A DNA stretch of 64,000 nucleotides from Woeseiaceae bacterium (GTDB lineage: Bacteria > Pseudomonadota > Gammaproteobacteria > Steroidobacterales > Woeseiaceae). Shown here in pieces: positions 32,418-40,539 of the stretch (its first letter is position 1; every line of letters begins with the position of its first letter). The stretch lies in the NCBI GenBank assembly GCA_021773135.1, contig JAJFKP010000024.1, forward strand, positions 1-64,000, in the 5' to 3' direction. A program made the position numbers and the translations under genes. The notes below the pieces were generated by a model that saw only the letters and a program-made list of their open reading frames with translations, searched no databases and had not been told where the DNA came from.

Positions 32418-32740
32418 GGATCTGGACTACGCAAGCCGGATCCGCCCATGTACCGCCCATCTGTGGCAAGTTGGCGCCGCGCGTCGCGGGGATCCTTTTC
32501 CAGGTGCCGCAGGATCTCGATACGATCGCCTTGATGCACCAGCCCGTCGGGTGGCACCGGTTTCCCCCAAACCGCGAGCGGCAATGACTCAATACGGTCA
32601 TGAGGAAAAAGATCAGATATTCCGGACAGCAAGACCGCTTCTCCGCAGGTTGTCCCCTGTTTGACCCGAATTTCGACCAGGCTCTGCCGGTCGGCAGTTC
32701 CGTAGGCGACCTCTAGTCTGAGTTCGTCTGTATCACTCAT
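32414..32740 (-). CDS. rnfH: RnfH family protein (UPF0125, RatB)
   Basis: Small ubiquitin-fold protein of unclear role, usually paired with RatA. I chose the ATG at 32740 (MSDTDELRLEVAYG), giving 108 residues; the open frame extends further but runs antisense to nothing conserved. The family segment LPLAVWGKPVPPDGLVHQGDRIEI is present in parts. It starts 14 bases after ratA on the same strand and converges on bamE. Confidence 0.9.
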   Translation of the reverse strand: MSDTDELRLEVAYGTADRQSLVEIRVKQGTTCGEAVLLSGISDLFPHDRIESLPLAVWGKPVPPDGLVHQGDRIEILRHLEKDPRDARRQLATDGRYMGGSGLRSPDP

Positions 32741-32754
32741 CAAAGCTTCTCGCG

Positions 32755-33186
32755 CTATGAATACACTTCGGCAGCACGCTGGGTGAAGGCGTCCACCAGC
32801 GAATTGCAGGTTTGCTCGAAGAACGGTCCGAACATCATGTCGACCATACGACTGTTGAACTGGAACTCCAGCTGCAACGTTATTTTGCAGCCCTGATCGC
32901 CCAGTTCGGTGAATTGCCATCCACCTTCAAGGGTTTTGAACGGGCCGCCTAGCAGTGCCAGGTCGATCGATTCGTATTCCCTGCGCGTATTACGCGTCGT
33001 GAACGATTTCGTAATTGATCCCTGCTGCAATTCGACGCGCGCATCCATTGTAGCTCCGTCCCGCGACACAATTTCCGAATGATTGCACCAGGGGAGAAAT
33101 TCAGAGTACGAATTAACATCGTCGACAAGCTCAAACATTTGTTTGGCCGAATAAGGGACTATTGCAGTTCGATTGACAGTTCGCAT
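32755..33186 (-). CDS. ratA: RatA family protein (COQ10/START-domain)
   Basis: Member of the polyketide-cyclase/START superfamily. In E. coli RatA was described as inhibiting 70S ribosome formation; relatives are coenzyme-Q-binding COQ10 proteins. The start MRTVNRTAIVPYSAKQMF and the motif VDDVNSYSEFLPWC are diagnostic. The chosen start at 33186 gives 143 residues. It is divergent from smpB, the conserved arrangement. Confidence 0.93.
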   Translation of the reverse strand: MRTVNRTAIVPYSAKQMFELVDDVNSYSEFLPWCNHSEIVSRDGATMDARVELQQGSITKSFTTRNTRREYESIDLALLGGPFKTLEGGWQFTELGDQGCKITLQLEFQFNSRMVDMMFGPFFEQTCNSLVDAFTQRAAEVYS

Positions 33187-33351
33187 TGATGGTTCGAGTC
33201 GAGGATAAATCGGTCGGGCGACACGTCGCAGATTGCCTGTTGGCATGGTTGAGGCCCTATTGGAGCAAAATGAATTGCAAACAACAAACGTTGATGGGCA
33301 ACCTGTCTTATAATCGCCGCCCGACCGATTCAGCCTCAATCAGACCCATCC

Positions 33352-33828
33352 GTGAGCAAAGACAAGAAAGCAGCACCGGCAAAAATAGCCGTCAACAAGA
33401 AAGCCCGCCACGACTTCTTTATCGAAGATACAGTTGAGGCTGGCGTCGCATTGCAGGGATGGGAGGTGAAAAGCCTCAGGGATGGTCGTGCCCAGATCAC
33501 CGAGGGGTATGTCAACCTGCGCGGCGGTGAGGCGTGGCTTTTCGGTGCACACATAACTCCGCTTGGCACTGCTTCTACCCATATCCGTCCGGACCCAACA
33601 CGTACTCGCAAGCTGCTATTGCACCGGCATGAGCTGGATCGCTTGATCGGTGCTGTCGAGCGCAAAGGATATACGCTGGTTCCGCTCAATCTGCACTGGA
33701 GCAAAGGCCGGGTGAAACTCGATATCGGCCTCGCGAAAGGCAAAAAGATGCATGACAAACGAGCCACGAAGAAAGAACAGGACTGGAAGCGCGAACAGGG
33801 CCGAATAATGAAATCCTTGAATCAATAA
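33352..33828 (+). CDS. smpB: SsrA-binding protein SmpB
   Basis: Binds tmRNA and brings it to stalled ribosomes for trans-translation. The 158 residues contain [30 protein letters not shown] and the basic C-terminal tail [19 protein letters not shown], which acts in the mRNA channel. The start is GTG. It sits 163 bases upstream of ssrA, so both partners of the rescue system are adjacent. Confidence 0.97.
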   Translation: MSKDKKAAPAKIAVNKKARHDFFIEDTVEAGVALQGWEVKSLRDGRAQITEGYVNLRGGEAWLFGAHITPLGTASTHIRPDPTRTRKLLLHRHELDRLIGAVERKGYTLVPLNLHWSKGRVKLDIGLAKGKKMHDKRATKKEQDWKREQGRIMKSLNQ

Positions 33829-33942
33829 AAGTCATTAATTCAATAAGTTACAATATATACCTCATGCTAATTAGCACTAACTGACACGGCGTAATTCCAG
33901 CCGCCGCGGTGCAGTCCCTTGCTAACAATAGTGCGGGGTGGA

Positions 33943-33970
33943 TTGTAATTTCAATGACTGCCCTTACACT
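33943..33970 (+). promoter_or_regulatory. Candidate promoter of ssrA
   Basis: TTGTAA, a 16-base spacer and TACACT end 21 bases before the mature 5' end of tmRNA, leaving a short leader for RNase P to remove. The rest of the gap after smpB (33829-33942) shows no other clear signal. Confidence 0.5.
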
Positions 33971-33991
33971 TGAGTGTCGGAACGGTTATCC

Positions 33992-34354
33992 GGGGGCGAA
34001 TTGGATTCGACGTGGGTTGCGAAGCTCCGAGTGCATGCCGAGGGACAGATCACCTCGTAAAACCAGCTGTAAACCTTATAGTTGCCAACGACGACAACTA
34101 CGCGCTAGCTGCTTAAAAACCAGTCTTAGCGTCTTCTGCCCGGCTCGTGCTTGTGCGGCTGGATCCCAGGAGTCACTTACACAAGACCGCGGCAAGGGCA
34201 TGTTCAGGGCCTGAACCGTTAAATCCTTACTGAACTGGTTACAGGTTTTCCCTGCCCGTCGGGTAGCCCGTAATGAGATTAAAGACGGAATAAGCCTGTC
34301 GAGCTCGTAGTGGAGGGCTTGCGGACGCGGGTTCGATCCCCGCCGCCTCCACCA
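33992..34354 (+). ncRNA. ssrA: Transfer-messenger RNA (tmRNA)
   Basis: A 363-base one-piece tmRNA. The 5' end GGGGGCGAATTGGATTCGACG pairs with the 3' end CGCCTCC-ACCA, and the T arm GCGGGTTCGATCCCCGC is intact. The tag reading frame is at 34084-34116 and encodes ANDDNYALAA followed by TAA, differing from the E. coli tag by Asp for Glu at position 4. It lies downstream of smpB. Confidence 0.97.
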
Positions 34355-34365
34355 ACAAACAGAAT

Positions 34366-34389
34366 GGCTGCCGCAAGGCAGCCTTTTTT
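34366..34389 (+). terminator. Rho-independent terminator of ssrA
   Basis: A 7-base stem GGCTGCC/GGCAGCC with a GCAA tetraloop, followed by TTTTTTG, 12 bases after the tmRNA CCA end. Confidence 0.85.
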
Positions 34390-34426
34390 GTTTTTGTGGA
34401 CAGCGCGTGGAGCGAAGCCGCGTAGC

Positions 34427-34693
34427 GGGTTCACAAAATGCGCCAGCATTTTGGACGCACGCAGTGCGCCCGAAGGGCGAGGATCGCGATTAAGCGATCC
34501 GAGTCAATCCCCGCCTGGTTCCTAACGCCTCAGGCAAAGCCAATCGGGGGGACTAAAGATCAATCCGCACCGATCGGCAGCGCGTTGGCAGAAACTGCAA
34601 ACGGATTGGGGTTCACAAAATGCGCCAGCATTTTGGACGCACGCAGTGCGCGCGAAGGGCGAGGATCACGATTAAGCGATCTGAGTCAATCCC
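34427..34693 (+). repeat. 182-bp-spaced direct repeats after tmRNA, with a core shared with the tRNA-Leu array
   Basis: An approximately 85-base sequence at 34427-34512 recurs at 34609-34693 with only a few changes. It contains small hairpins such as AAAATGCGCCAGCATTTT and GGATCGCGATTAAGCGATCC. Between the copies, 34553-34572 reads CTAAAGATCAATCCGCACCG, identical to the minus strand of the tRNA-Leu array at 11496-11515 and 11938-11957. In both places CGGATTGGG follows 25-35 bases later and can pair with AATCCG. No protein gene is credible from 34390 to 34893; the remainder (34694-34893) shows nothing recognisable. Confidence 0.8.
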
Positions 34694-34893
34694 GACCTGA
34701 CACCCACCTTCAACATCATTCGAAATAGCTGCCTCCGGGCACGCTTTTATTGTTTGCTGGCAACCCGCGTAGCAAAGTCGCTGTTCTTGTCATAAGGCAA
34801 TAACTGACCCGTTTTCATCTCGCATACGATGAACTATGGTAGCCAGATTGCCTAAAGGCCTCACCCCTGTCTGCCGATACCCCATGTGTGGTT

Positions 34894-35622
34894 ATGCCAG
34901 TTGAAAATCGCAATTATTATGATGTCCTCCATGTGAGCCGTGATGCCCCGTTGGCAATCATTCGCGGCAGCTATCGCACGCTGATGCAGCACATGAAGAA
35001 CCATCCTGACCTGGGCGGAGATACAGCGACGGCCGCACTGATCAACGAAGCCTATGCGGTACTCAGTAACCCCGACAAGCGGGCCGAATACGACGCAGAG
35101 CTGGATATCATGGCGAGAATCGCCGGCGGCGTACCAGGCGGACACGCGGACCACGAGCCTGGTACTGTCTCGGATCGAATGCTTGACGCCTCGCGGGAAT
35201 GCATTTTCTGTGCGACTTCGCATGATTTCGGCGCAGGCAGAAAGCTCGACGAAACCTGTGAAAGATGTGGCAGCCCGCTGGCCATCGCAGAAAACCAGCG
35301 TATTGAGTCAATAGGTCAACGATCCATCTTGCGGATCGACAAAGAACAGGAAATCACTTTTTACACCCAATGGCCGCAATCGAGCGCATTCACCGGTCGT
35401 ACTGAAGACATTTCGCTGAACGGACTCCGTTTTGCAACTGAGCAAGAGCTCCGCGAGGGACAGCGTATTAAAATAGTAAGCGAATTCCTCGAAGCAGTCG
35501 CCAACGTGACCAACTGCAACTACTACCGCGTGGGATTGAAGGTGCAATGCGTTGCCGGTGTATCGTTTGCGACACTGCGCTATTTAAAGTCCGTTGGCGG
35601 TTTTGTGTCCTCACATGTGTGA
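34894..35622 (+). CDS. J-domain / zinc-ribbon / PilZ fusion protein
   Basis: An unusual three-part protein of 242 residues. Residues 7-68 are a J domain with the HPD motif (37-39, in KNHPDLGGD), which normally activates an Hsp70. Residues 103-125 hold two CxxC pairs (CIFC, CERC), a likely zinc ribbon. From about 140 a PilZ domain follows with RSILR (RxxxR) and DISLNG (DxSxxG), the residues that bind cyclic di-GMP in this family. A GTG at 34888 is an alternative start. It stands alone downstream of tmRNA. Coupling c-di-GMP to a chaperone is inference only. Confidence 0.8.
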   Translation: MPVENRNYYDVLHVSRDAPLAIIRGSYRTLMQHMKNHPDLGGDTATAALINEAYAVLSNPDKRAEYDAELDIMARIAGGVPGGHADHEPGTVSDRMLDASRECIFCATSHDFGAGRKLDETCERCGSPLAIAENQRIESIGQRSILRIDKEQEITFYTQWPQSSAFTGRTEDISLNGLRFATEQELREGQRIKIVSEFLEAVANVTNCNYYRVGLKVQCVAGVSFATLRYLKSVGGFVSSHV

Positions 35623-35791
35623 TCGGCCACAGGCGCAATTCCTGTAGTATGGCGCCGACGCATGCAGCAATAACTAAACGTCAGGGATACACCAAAACTC
35701 TTTTCGCTACCGCCTCTCCGGCCGGCTCCGGGATGGTTTCCGTCGGGAGAATCGATCTCTCTGAGAAACCAGAAGACGAACAAACGCAATT

Positions 35792-36700
35792 ATGTCGAAA
35801 TTAAATATTCTGCTTACGCTGGGCGCAATAGTGCCTGTTTTTCTCGCTTCCTGCGACGCCGTCGATCGGGACCAGCAGGTGCAGCCCATTGCGGATATTG
35901 CGCCCCGGCAATTCACCGCTACGAAGAGCCCGGTTGCTGAAGATGTGCTGTTTGTTGTGCTGGGTAAGATGGCACTTTACGACCAGGGAACAACCGGCGA
36001 ACTCGCGCTGCGAAATCACCATTTCGTGGCTGAAATCATGCCGAAGGCGGGTAGAAAAATAATTGGCGGCACGCTGTCGGATGCAAAAGATGCAAGCAAA
36101 AATATCAGTTTCAATCCTGAGGGCATTGCGTTCATGGCTCATGGCGCTCGGGTCTCGGATCCGAACGAGTTGCATCGATTACATCCGGACGGTGCGTACG
36201 TTTTCTCCTACCGGACGGAGAGCGGCCGCATGGATTCGCAGGTCCTTGATCTGAAAAAGCGCGAATACATCGATGGAATGCCTGCGCCAGCGAAGGTATC
36301 AGCAAAACAAAATGGATTACCGGTAACGGATTCTATGCTCGATGCAAACACCGACCTGGAGCTTTCCTGGGAGAAAATGCCCGGCAATATGAAAGCGCCT
36401 GACAGTGAACTTGCCGACCTTATTTTCGTACTCGCCTTCGATTGTTTTGGAAACAACATAGCGCATAGCGGCCGACCCTATCAGGGCGGCTCATTCTTGA
36501 CTTACGAAAATACTCGCTACGTCATTCCTGCAGCAGCGCTGATGCCGGGTTTGAATTACACCGTTGTCGTCGAGCAGGCGACTGCAGACGTTACGACGAC
36601 GCTGGGCGTTCCCGGCATTGCGACGTACGCTACTTTGACCTTTTTGAAATTTGCATCATCGGGAACGGCACAAGCAGATAGTTGTCCTGCCGTCCGATAG
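35792..36700 (+). CDS. Predicted lipoprotein of unknown function
   Basis: Not recognised. It is 302 residues with a signal peptide and lipobox FLASC (Cys near residue 21), so it is probably anchored in a membrane of the cell envelope. The body is a mixed sequence without obvious catalytic motifs. A segment near residues 180-270 (LELSWEKMPGN to LNYTVVVEQ) has the look of a beta-sandwich domain. It has its own upstream gap of about 170 bases and converges on the phosphatase-like gene. Confidence 0.75.
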   Translation: MSKLNILLTLGAIVPVFLASCDAVDRDQQVQPIADIAPRQFTATKSPVAEDVLFVVLGKMALYDQGTTGELALRNHHFVAEIMPKAGRKIIGGTLSDAKDASKNISFNPEGIAFMAHGARVSDPNELHRLHPDGAYVFSYRTESGRMDSQVLDLKKREYIDGMPAPAKVSAKQNGLPVTDSMLDANTDLELSWEKMPGNMKAPDSELADLIFVLAFDCFGNNIAHSGRPYQGGSFLTYENTRYVIPAAALMPGLNYTVVVEQATADVTTTLGVPGIATYATLTFLKFASSGTAQADSCPAVR

Positions 36701-36764
36701 GAATTTTGCCGGTCGCGGGCCGAATACTGAAATCCGGCCAGGCGCCACCGCTACTGCAAAGTCG

Positions 36765-37298
36765 CTATTCCTGCAGCCGTTTAATTACGACTGGTTCCAG
36801 TCGTGTTAGTCCGGCAGCCTTACCCAGTGCCAGCGCTTCGTCGGCAGAGGTACCGCCGAGTTTCGCACGCAGTGCAAAGATCGCCCCTACCCGGTTGCCA
36901 CTGGCGCAGTGCACCAGAACCGGCCCGTCGGCAGTGGCGAGAATTCGATCCAGTTGGCGAGCATTGTCATAGCTTACATCCTCCGCGACGCCGTTTTCGA
37001 TTGGCAAGCTGTAGTAACGCATTCCGCGCATCTCCACCTCTGTGGCCTCGTCAATGCCACGATTCTCCCCTTCGCCTCGCATATCGATCACGGTCTTAAA
37101 CCCGGCCTCCTTTATCGCGTCTAGCACGCCGGTGTCAGGTTGCCCTGATGAAACATATTCCCAACCTTTGAGAGATACGGTACCCGCACGAATATCGCTG
37201 GCCTTGATCGACACAACGGACTCGGCGCCTTCACCGTCCGCAAAAGAAAGAGAACAAAAAGCTATCAGGGTCAGGAACGAGAACAACACTTTTTTCAT
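36765..37298 (-). CDS. Exported tyrosine-phosphatase-like protein
   Basis: A 177-residue protein with an N-terminal signal peptide (MKKVLFSFLTLIAFCSLSFA), so periplasmic or secreted. The P-loop VLVHCASGNRVGA has Cys and Arg spaced CX4R rather than the classical CX5R, as in the DUF442/BLH-type phosphatase-like group. An upstream Asp-containing strand (VIDMRGEGEN) precedes it. I chose the ATG at 37298 because it begins the signal peptide. Substrate unknown. It lies just downstream of lhgO on the same strand. Confidence 0.75.
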   Translation of the reverse strand: MKKVLFSFLTLIAFCSLSFADGEGAESVVSIKASDIRAGTVSLKGWEYVSSGQPDTGVLDAIKEAGFKTVIDMRGEGENRGIDEATEVEMRGMRYYSLPIENGVAEDVSYDNARQLDRILATADGPVLVHCASGNRVGAIFALRAKLGGTSADEALALGKAAGLTRLEPVVIKRLQE

Positions 37299-37358
37299 CA
37301 GGCGCACCAAATAAAGATTTAACTGGAATGGGTAATGCTGCAGGATGAGCGGCAAAAC

Positions 37359-38573
37359 CTAATCAGCATTAATACGTAGATCGGCTTTGTTTGCAACGTG
37401 TTTACCGATCATCAGCGAAGACGTCGCCGCCGGAGAGGGGGCGTTTAATACGTGAATCGCACCGGGAGATTCCTCGATGCGAAAATCGTCCACGAGATTG
37501 CCACGGCTATCCACCGCCTGTGCCCGCACCCCTGTATGCCCAGGCACCAAGTCTTCTTTTCGGATTTCGGGCACCAGGCGTTGCAGACTTTTAGCAAAAA
37601 CGCTGATGCGCAGCGAGCGATTGATCTCGGATATGCCAGCACCCAGATTCCTGGCGGCCAGGAACCAGAAACCCGGATAGGAGATCGTCGAGCCGAAATC
37701 TGCCCAGGAAAAATCACTGCGCCGGTAGCCTTCGCGTTTTGTCGCAAGCACCGCATTGGGTCCTGCATCAACCGCTCCATCAACTGTGGGCGTCAGATGC
37801 ACATCCAGAAAAGGCAATGAGGGATCGGGCACCGGGTAGATCAGGCCGTTCACCAGGCTGCGTCGGGATTCGATCAGCTGATAATACTCGCCTCGAAACG
37901 GGATGATTCTCAATTTCGGATCGACGCCCATTTTCCTCGCAATTACGTCGCAGTGCAGTCCAGCGCAATTAATAATCAGCTGCGTATCGATTTCACCCGC
38001 GTTGGTCACAACCCGATGTCGGCCTTCTGTTGACGTCACGGATTCAAATTTTGTATTCAGGTGCATGACCCCGCCGGCATTCTGGAATACGGCAGCATAT
38101 TTCTCGGCCACTTTCTTGTAGTCGACCAGTGCCGAGTGCGGCGCGTAGAGCGCCTTGTTGCCTTTCACATGCGGCTCGATTTCGGCAAGCTCTTCATTGG
38201 ACAGAATCCGTAGATCCGGTACGCCGTTTTCGGTGCCGCGAGTGGTCAACGTTTCCAGTCGGGCAATCTCCTGGTCGGTATTCGCAACGATAACCTTGCC
38301 GCAACGAATCACCGGAATCTCAAAGCGCTCGCAAAACTCCGCTAACGCCCGATTACCTTCGACGCAAAATCGCGCTTTCAACGAGCCCGGTTCATAATAG
38401 ATTCCGGCATGCAGTACGCCGGAATTGTGGCCAGACTGCTGTGCCGCCACTTTGTGGTCTTTCTCGATCAGCGTGACTTTCTTGCGTGGCTGCATTTGCT
38501 GCAACTGCATTGCCGTCGCCAGACCGACCAGCCCGCCACCGACAATCAAAACGTCAGTTTTTAAGTCATCCAC
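37359..38573 (-). CDS. lhgO: L-2-hydroxyglutarate oxidase
   Basis: FAD-dependent enzyme oxidising L-2-hydroxyglutarate to 2-oxoglutarate. The dinucleotide motif VLIVGGGLVGLATAMQLQ is at residues 8-25. The family segment QQSGHNSGVLHAGIYYEPGSLKA near residue 45 and the later GPNAVLATKREGY are characteristic of LhgO. Length is 404 residues, close to the usual 400-420. It seems to stand alone with a possible tie to the downstream phosphatase-like gene. Confidence 0.9.
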   Translation of the reverse strand: MDDLKTDVLIVGGGLVGLATAMQLQQMQPRKKVTLIEKDHKVAAQQSGHNSGVLHAGIYYEPGSLKARFCVEGNRALAEFCERFEIPVIRCGKVIVANTDQEIARLETLTTRGTENGVPDLRILSNEELAEIEPHVKGNKALYAPHSALVDYKKVAEKYAAVFQNAGGVMHLNTKFESVTSTEGRHRVVTNAGEIDTQLIINCAGLHCDVIARKMGVDPKLRIIPFRGEYYQLIESRRSLVNGLIYPVPDPSLPFLDVHLTPTVDGAVDAGPNAVLATKREGYRRSDFSWADFGSTISYPGFWFLAARNLGAGISEINRSLRISVFAKSLQRLVPEIRKEDLVPGHTGVRAQAVDSRGNLVDDFRIEESPGAIHVLNAPSPAATSSLMIGKHVANKADLRINAD

Positions 38574-38612
38574 AAAAAATACGCCTGCCGTCTGCTGTCA
38601 ACACGACACTGA

Positions 38613-40352
38613 CTAGTCTTTCAGCGTCATATCGGATACCACTTCAATCCCGTCATCAGTGAAGTTGATCGCGACGCTGACGCGATCCATCAACAGTTGC
38701 GACGCTGCATTCATTGCCGCAACGGCGTCACGAACTTCCGGCATATCGCCAAGTTCGCCAATATCAGACGCCATCGAATTGCCGACGAATTCGTAATAGG
38801 CAGCGGCATCCATTTCTGCATGGAAAAACGGGGGTTGATCAGCGACGTTTGCCTCCAGCATATCGCCCAGGCCGTCCTGCATACCCTCTCCAACAGAAAT
38901 CGCAAGCGCCTTGTCGGTCATTGCCAGGTAGATTACCTGTGCCAGCGCATCCGCCATCGGCAGATTCACTCTGACCGGCTCGCCATCTGATTCGAGATTC
39001 AGCGATGCCAGCTCGGGACTGAACATCGCGCCCATGGCCAGCAGGCCCTCAGCGTTCTCGATTGCGACTAGCATCCGCATATCTATTGAAGTTGGCGGTT
39101 GCTGGGCACTTAGATCCATGCCATCGACGCTGTCAACGGCCGCCAGGAACCCTTTAAACCCGTAAACTATTGGGGGAATGGGTTGATTCAAAACTTCGCG
39201 TCCCGATTCAACGCCGGCCTGGAGGTCTGCAAATATCTCGCAGTTCAGTGGACTTTCCTGCAGTGCATCAAGTCGGTCTGAGTAGAATTCGCGTAAGGCA
39301 AGCAGGTCCATGCTCATGCCGAAAGAGAACAAGCCGCCCTGAGACTGACCGAGTCCTGCCACCGGGGCCGTCAATGCCGAAACGGCAGTTGCGATGTCAT
39401 CCCGGAGCTCCATGACCGCATTGCTGGAGATCCGGTCCACGCTAAGTTCCGAGTAACCCATAACCGCACGCGGCAGAATTCCACTCATGGTGCGAATCTC
39501 CGCCTTACACACATCGTCAAGAGACGTCTCGCCGTAGTCCATCAATTTAAGCAACTCGGCATTCACACCGGTTTGTGGATCGATAAACGTCGCTACAATA
39601 CGCTCAACGTCTATTGCGCCAACCATGTAGTCGTCGTATCCATACTCACTTCGGATAGCCGCGAGTGTTCCGGAAGTGGCCATGCTGTCAACAGGCATAG
39701 TCAGCCCGAGAACCTGTTTCAATAGATCTTCAGGTAGCGATGACGGCACCATGGTCATAATCAGATGGTCGTCAACAATGGCCAAGACAACCCTGCCCTC
39801 ATCATTTCCGGCATATCGATAGGAATTACCATCGATGGTCGATGTCTGCATGTCCTGTTCGGCTTTTTCTTCGAGACGTTTGATTGCCGTTTCCATCAGC
39901 TGACTATCGGAAAGCGAGATACGCATTACGGGCAACAGTCCGGCTCCATAAAATGCGAACTGCGAATCGCGGTCGATACCGGCATCCGCAAAGCCTTCTA
40001 TCGACATCAGGCTTTCGAGTTCGTCTATAAATGGCAGTGCCTGCTTGAACCAGTCTGAGTCCTCGTCATTTTCGCGGGCTTCAGCATAAGCATTCTCGGC
40101 CACGGCGCGAATAATCTGGTGATAAGCAGATAACGTCGCGTCTATTTGTGGAGAGAGCTTGTCGATTACATCGTCAGGTGCGTCACCTGTCGTCGCGAAC
40201 ACGTACGGCGTGTCGGCCGGCACATAGACCAGGATGCTGTCTGCCGAAACAGAGCCCGACGATCCCGCCTCATCTGAATCGCCGCACGCGACCAGCAGGA
40301 CCACAAATGAGACCGCTGCGACCAGCGACCGGCGCATACTGAGTATTGACAT
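38613..40352 (-). CDS. Large predicted lipoprotein, unknown function
   Basis: Not recognised with confidence. The 579 residues begin with a signal peptide and lipobox LLVAC (Cys near 23), followed by a short Gly/Ser linker. The opening SILVYVPADTPYVFA and recurring blocks suggest a repeated alpha/beta fold somewhat like DUF3352-type proteins, but this is a weak impression. No catalytic motif is visible. It is followed by lhgO on the same strand after 39 bases. Confidence 0.72.
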   Translation of the reverse strand: MSILSMRRSLVAAVSFVVLLVACGDSDEAGSSGSVSADSILVYVPADTPYVFATTGDAPDDVIDKLSPQIDATLSAYHQIIRAVAENAYAEARENDEDSDWFKQALPFIDELESLMSIEGFADAGIDRDSQFAFYGAGLLPVMRISLSDSQLMETAIKRLEEKAEQDMQTSTIDGNSYRYAGNDEGRVVLAIVDDHLIMTMVPSSLPEDLLKQVLGLTMPVDSMATSGTLAAIRSEYGYDDYMVGAIDVERIVATFIDPQTGVNAELLKLMDYGETSLDDVCKAEIRTMSGILPRAVMGYSELSVDRISSNAVMELRDDIATAVSALTAPVAGLGQSQGGLFSFGMSMDLLALREFYSDRLDALQESPLNCEIFADLQAGVESGREVLNQPIPPIVYGFKGFLAAVDSVDGMDLSAQQPPTSIDMRMLVAIENAEGLLAMGAMFSPELASLNLESDGEPVRVNLPMADALAQVIYLAMTDKALAISVGEGMQDGLGDMLEANVADQPPFFHAEMDAAAYYEFVGNSMASDIGELGDMPEVRDAVAAMNAASQLLMDRVSVAINFTDDGIEVVSDMTLKD

Positions 40353-40539
40353 GAATTTAATTCCCTGGTGATTTTTGCGGCAGGCTATCGCCCAAATTGC
40401 GTTTTGTCGGTGTCAGGCATCACAGATACCTGAGCGGAGCGTCTTATTCGACCCGCTTGTTGGCGATTATCCCCAGATATCGAGTGTCACACCAGCCCCG
40501 GCGGTTGTAATGGGGTGGCCTGCTCTCTAACCTGCGCGG

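Noticed and set aside
33869-33880. TTAGCACTAA resembling half of a CIRCE element
   Set aside because: The second half and the 9-base spacer are missing and it lies before ssrA, not a heat-shock gene.
34355-34893. Integrated island or attachment site at ssrA
   Set aside because: No integrase, no phage genes and no clear copy of the tmRNA 3' end downstream in the window; kept only as an alternative explanation of the repeats.
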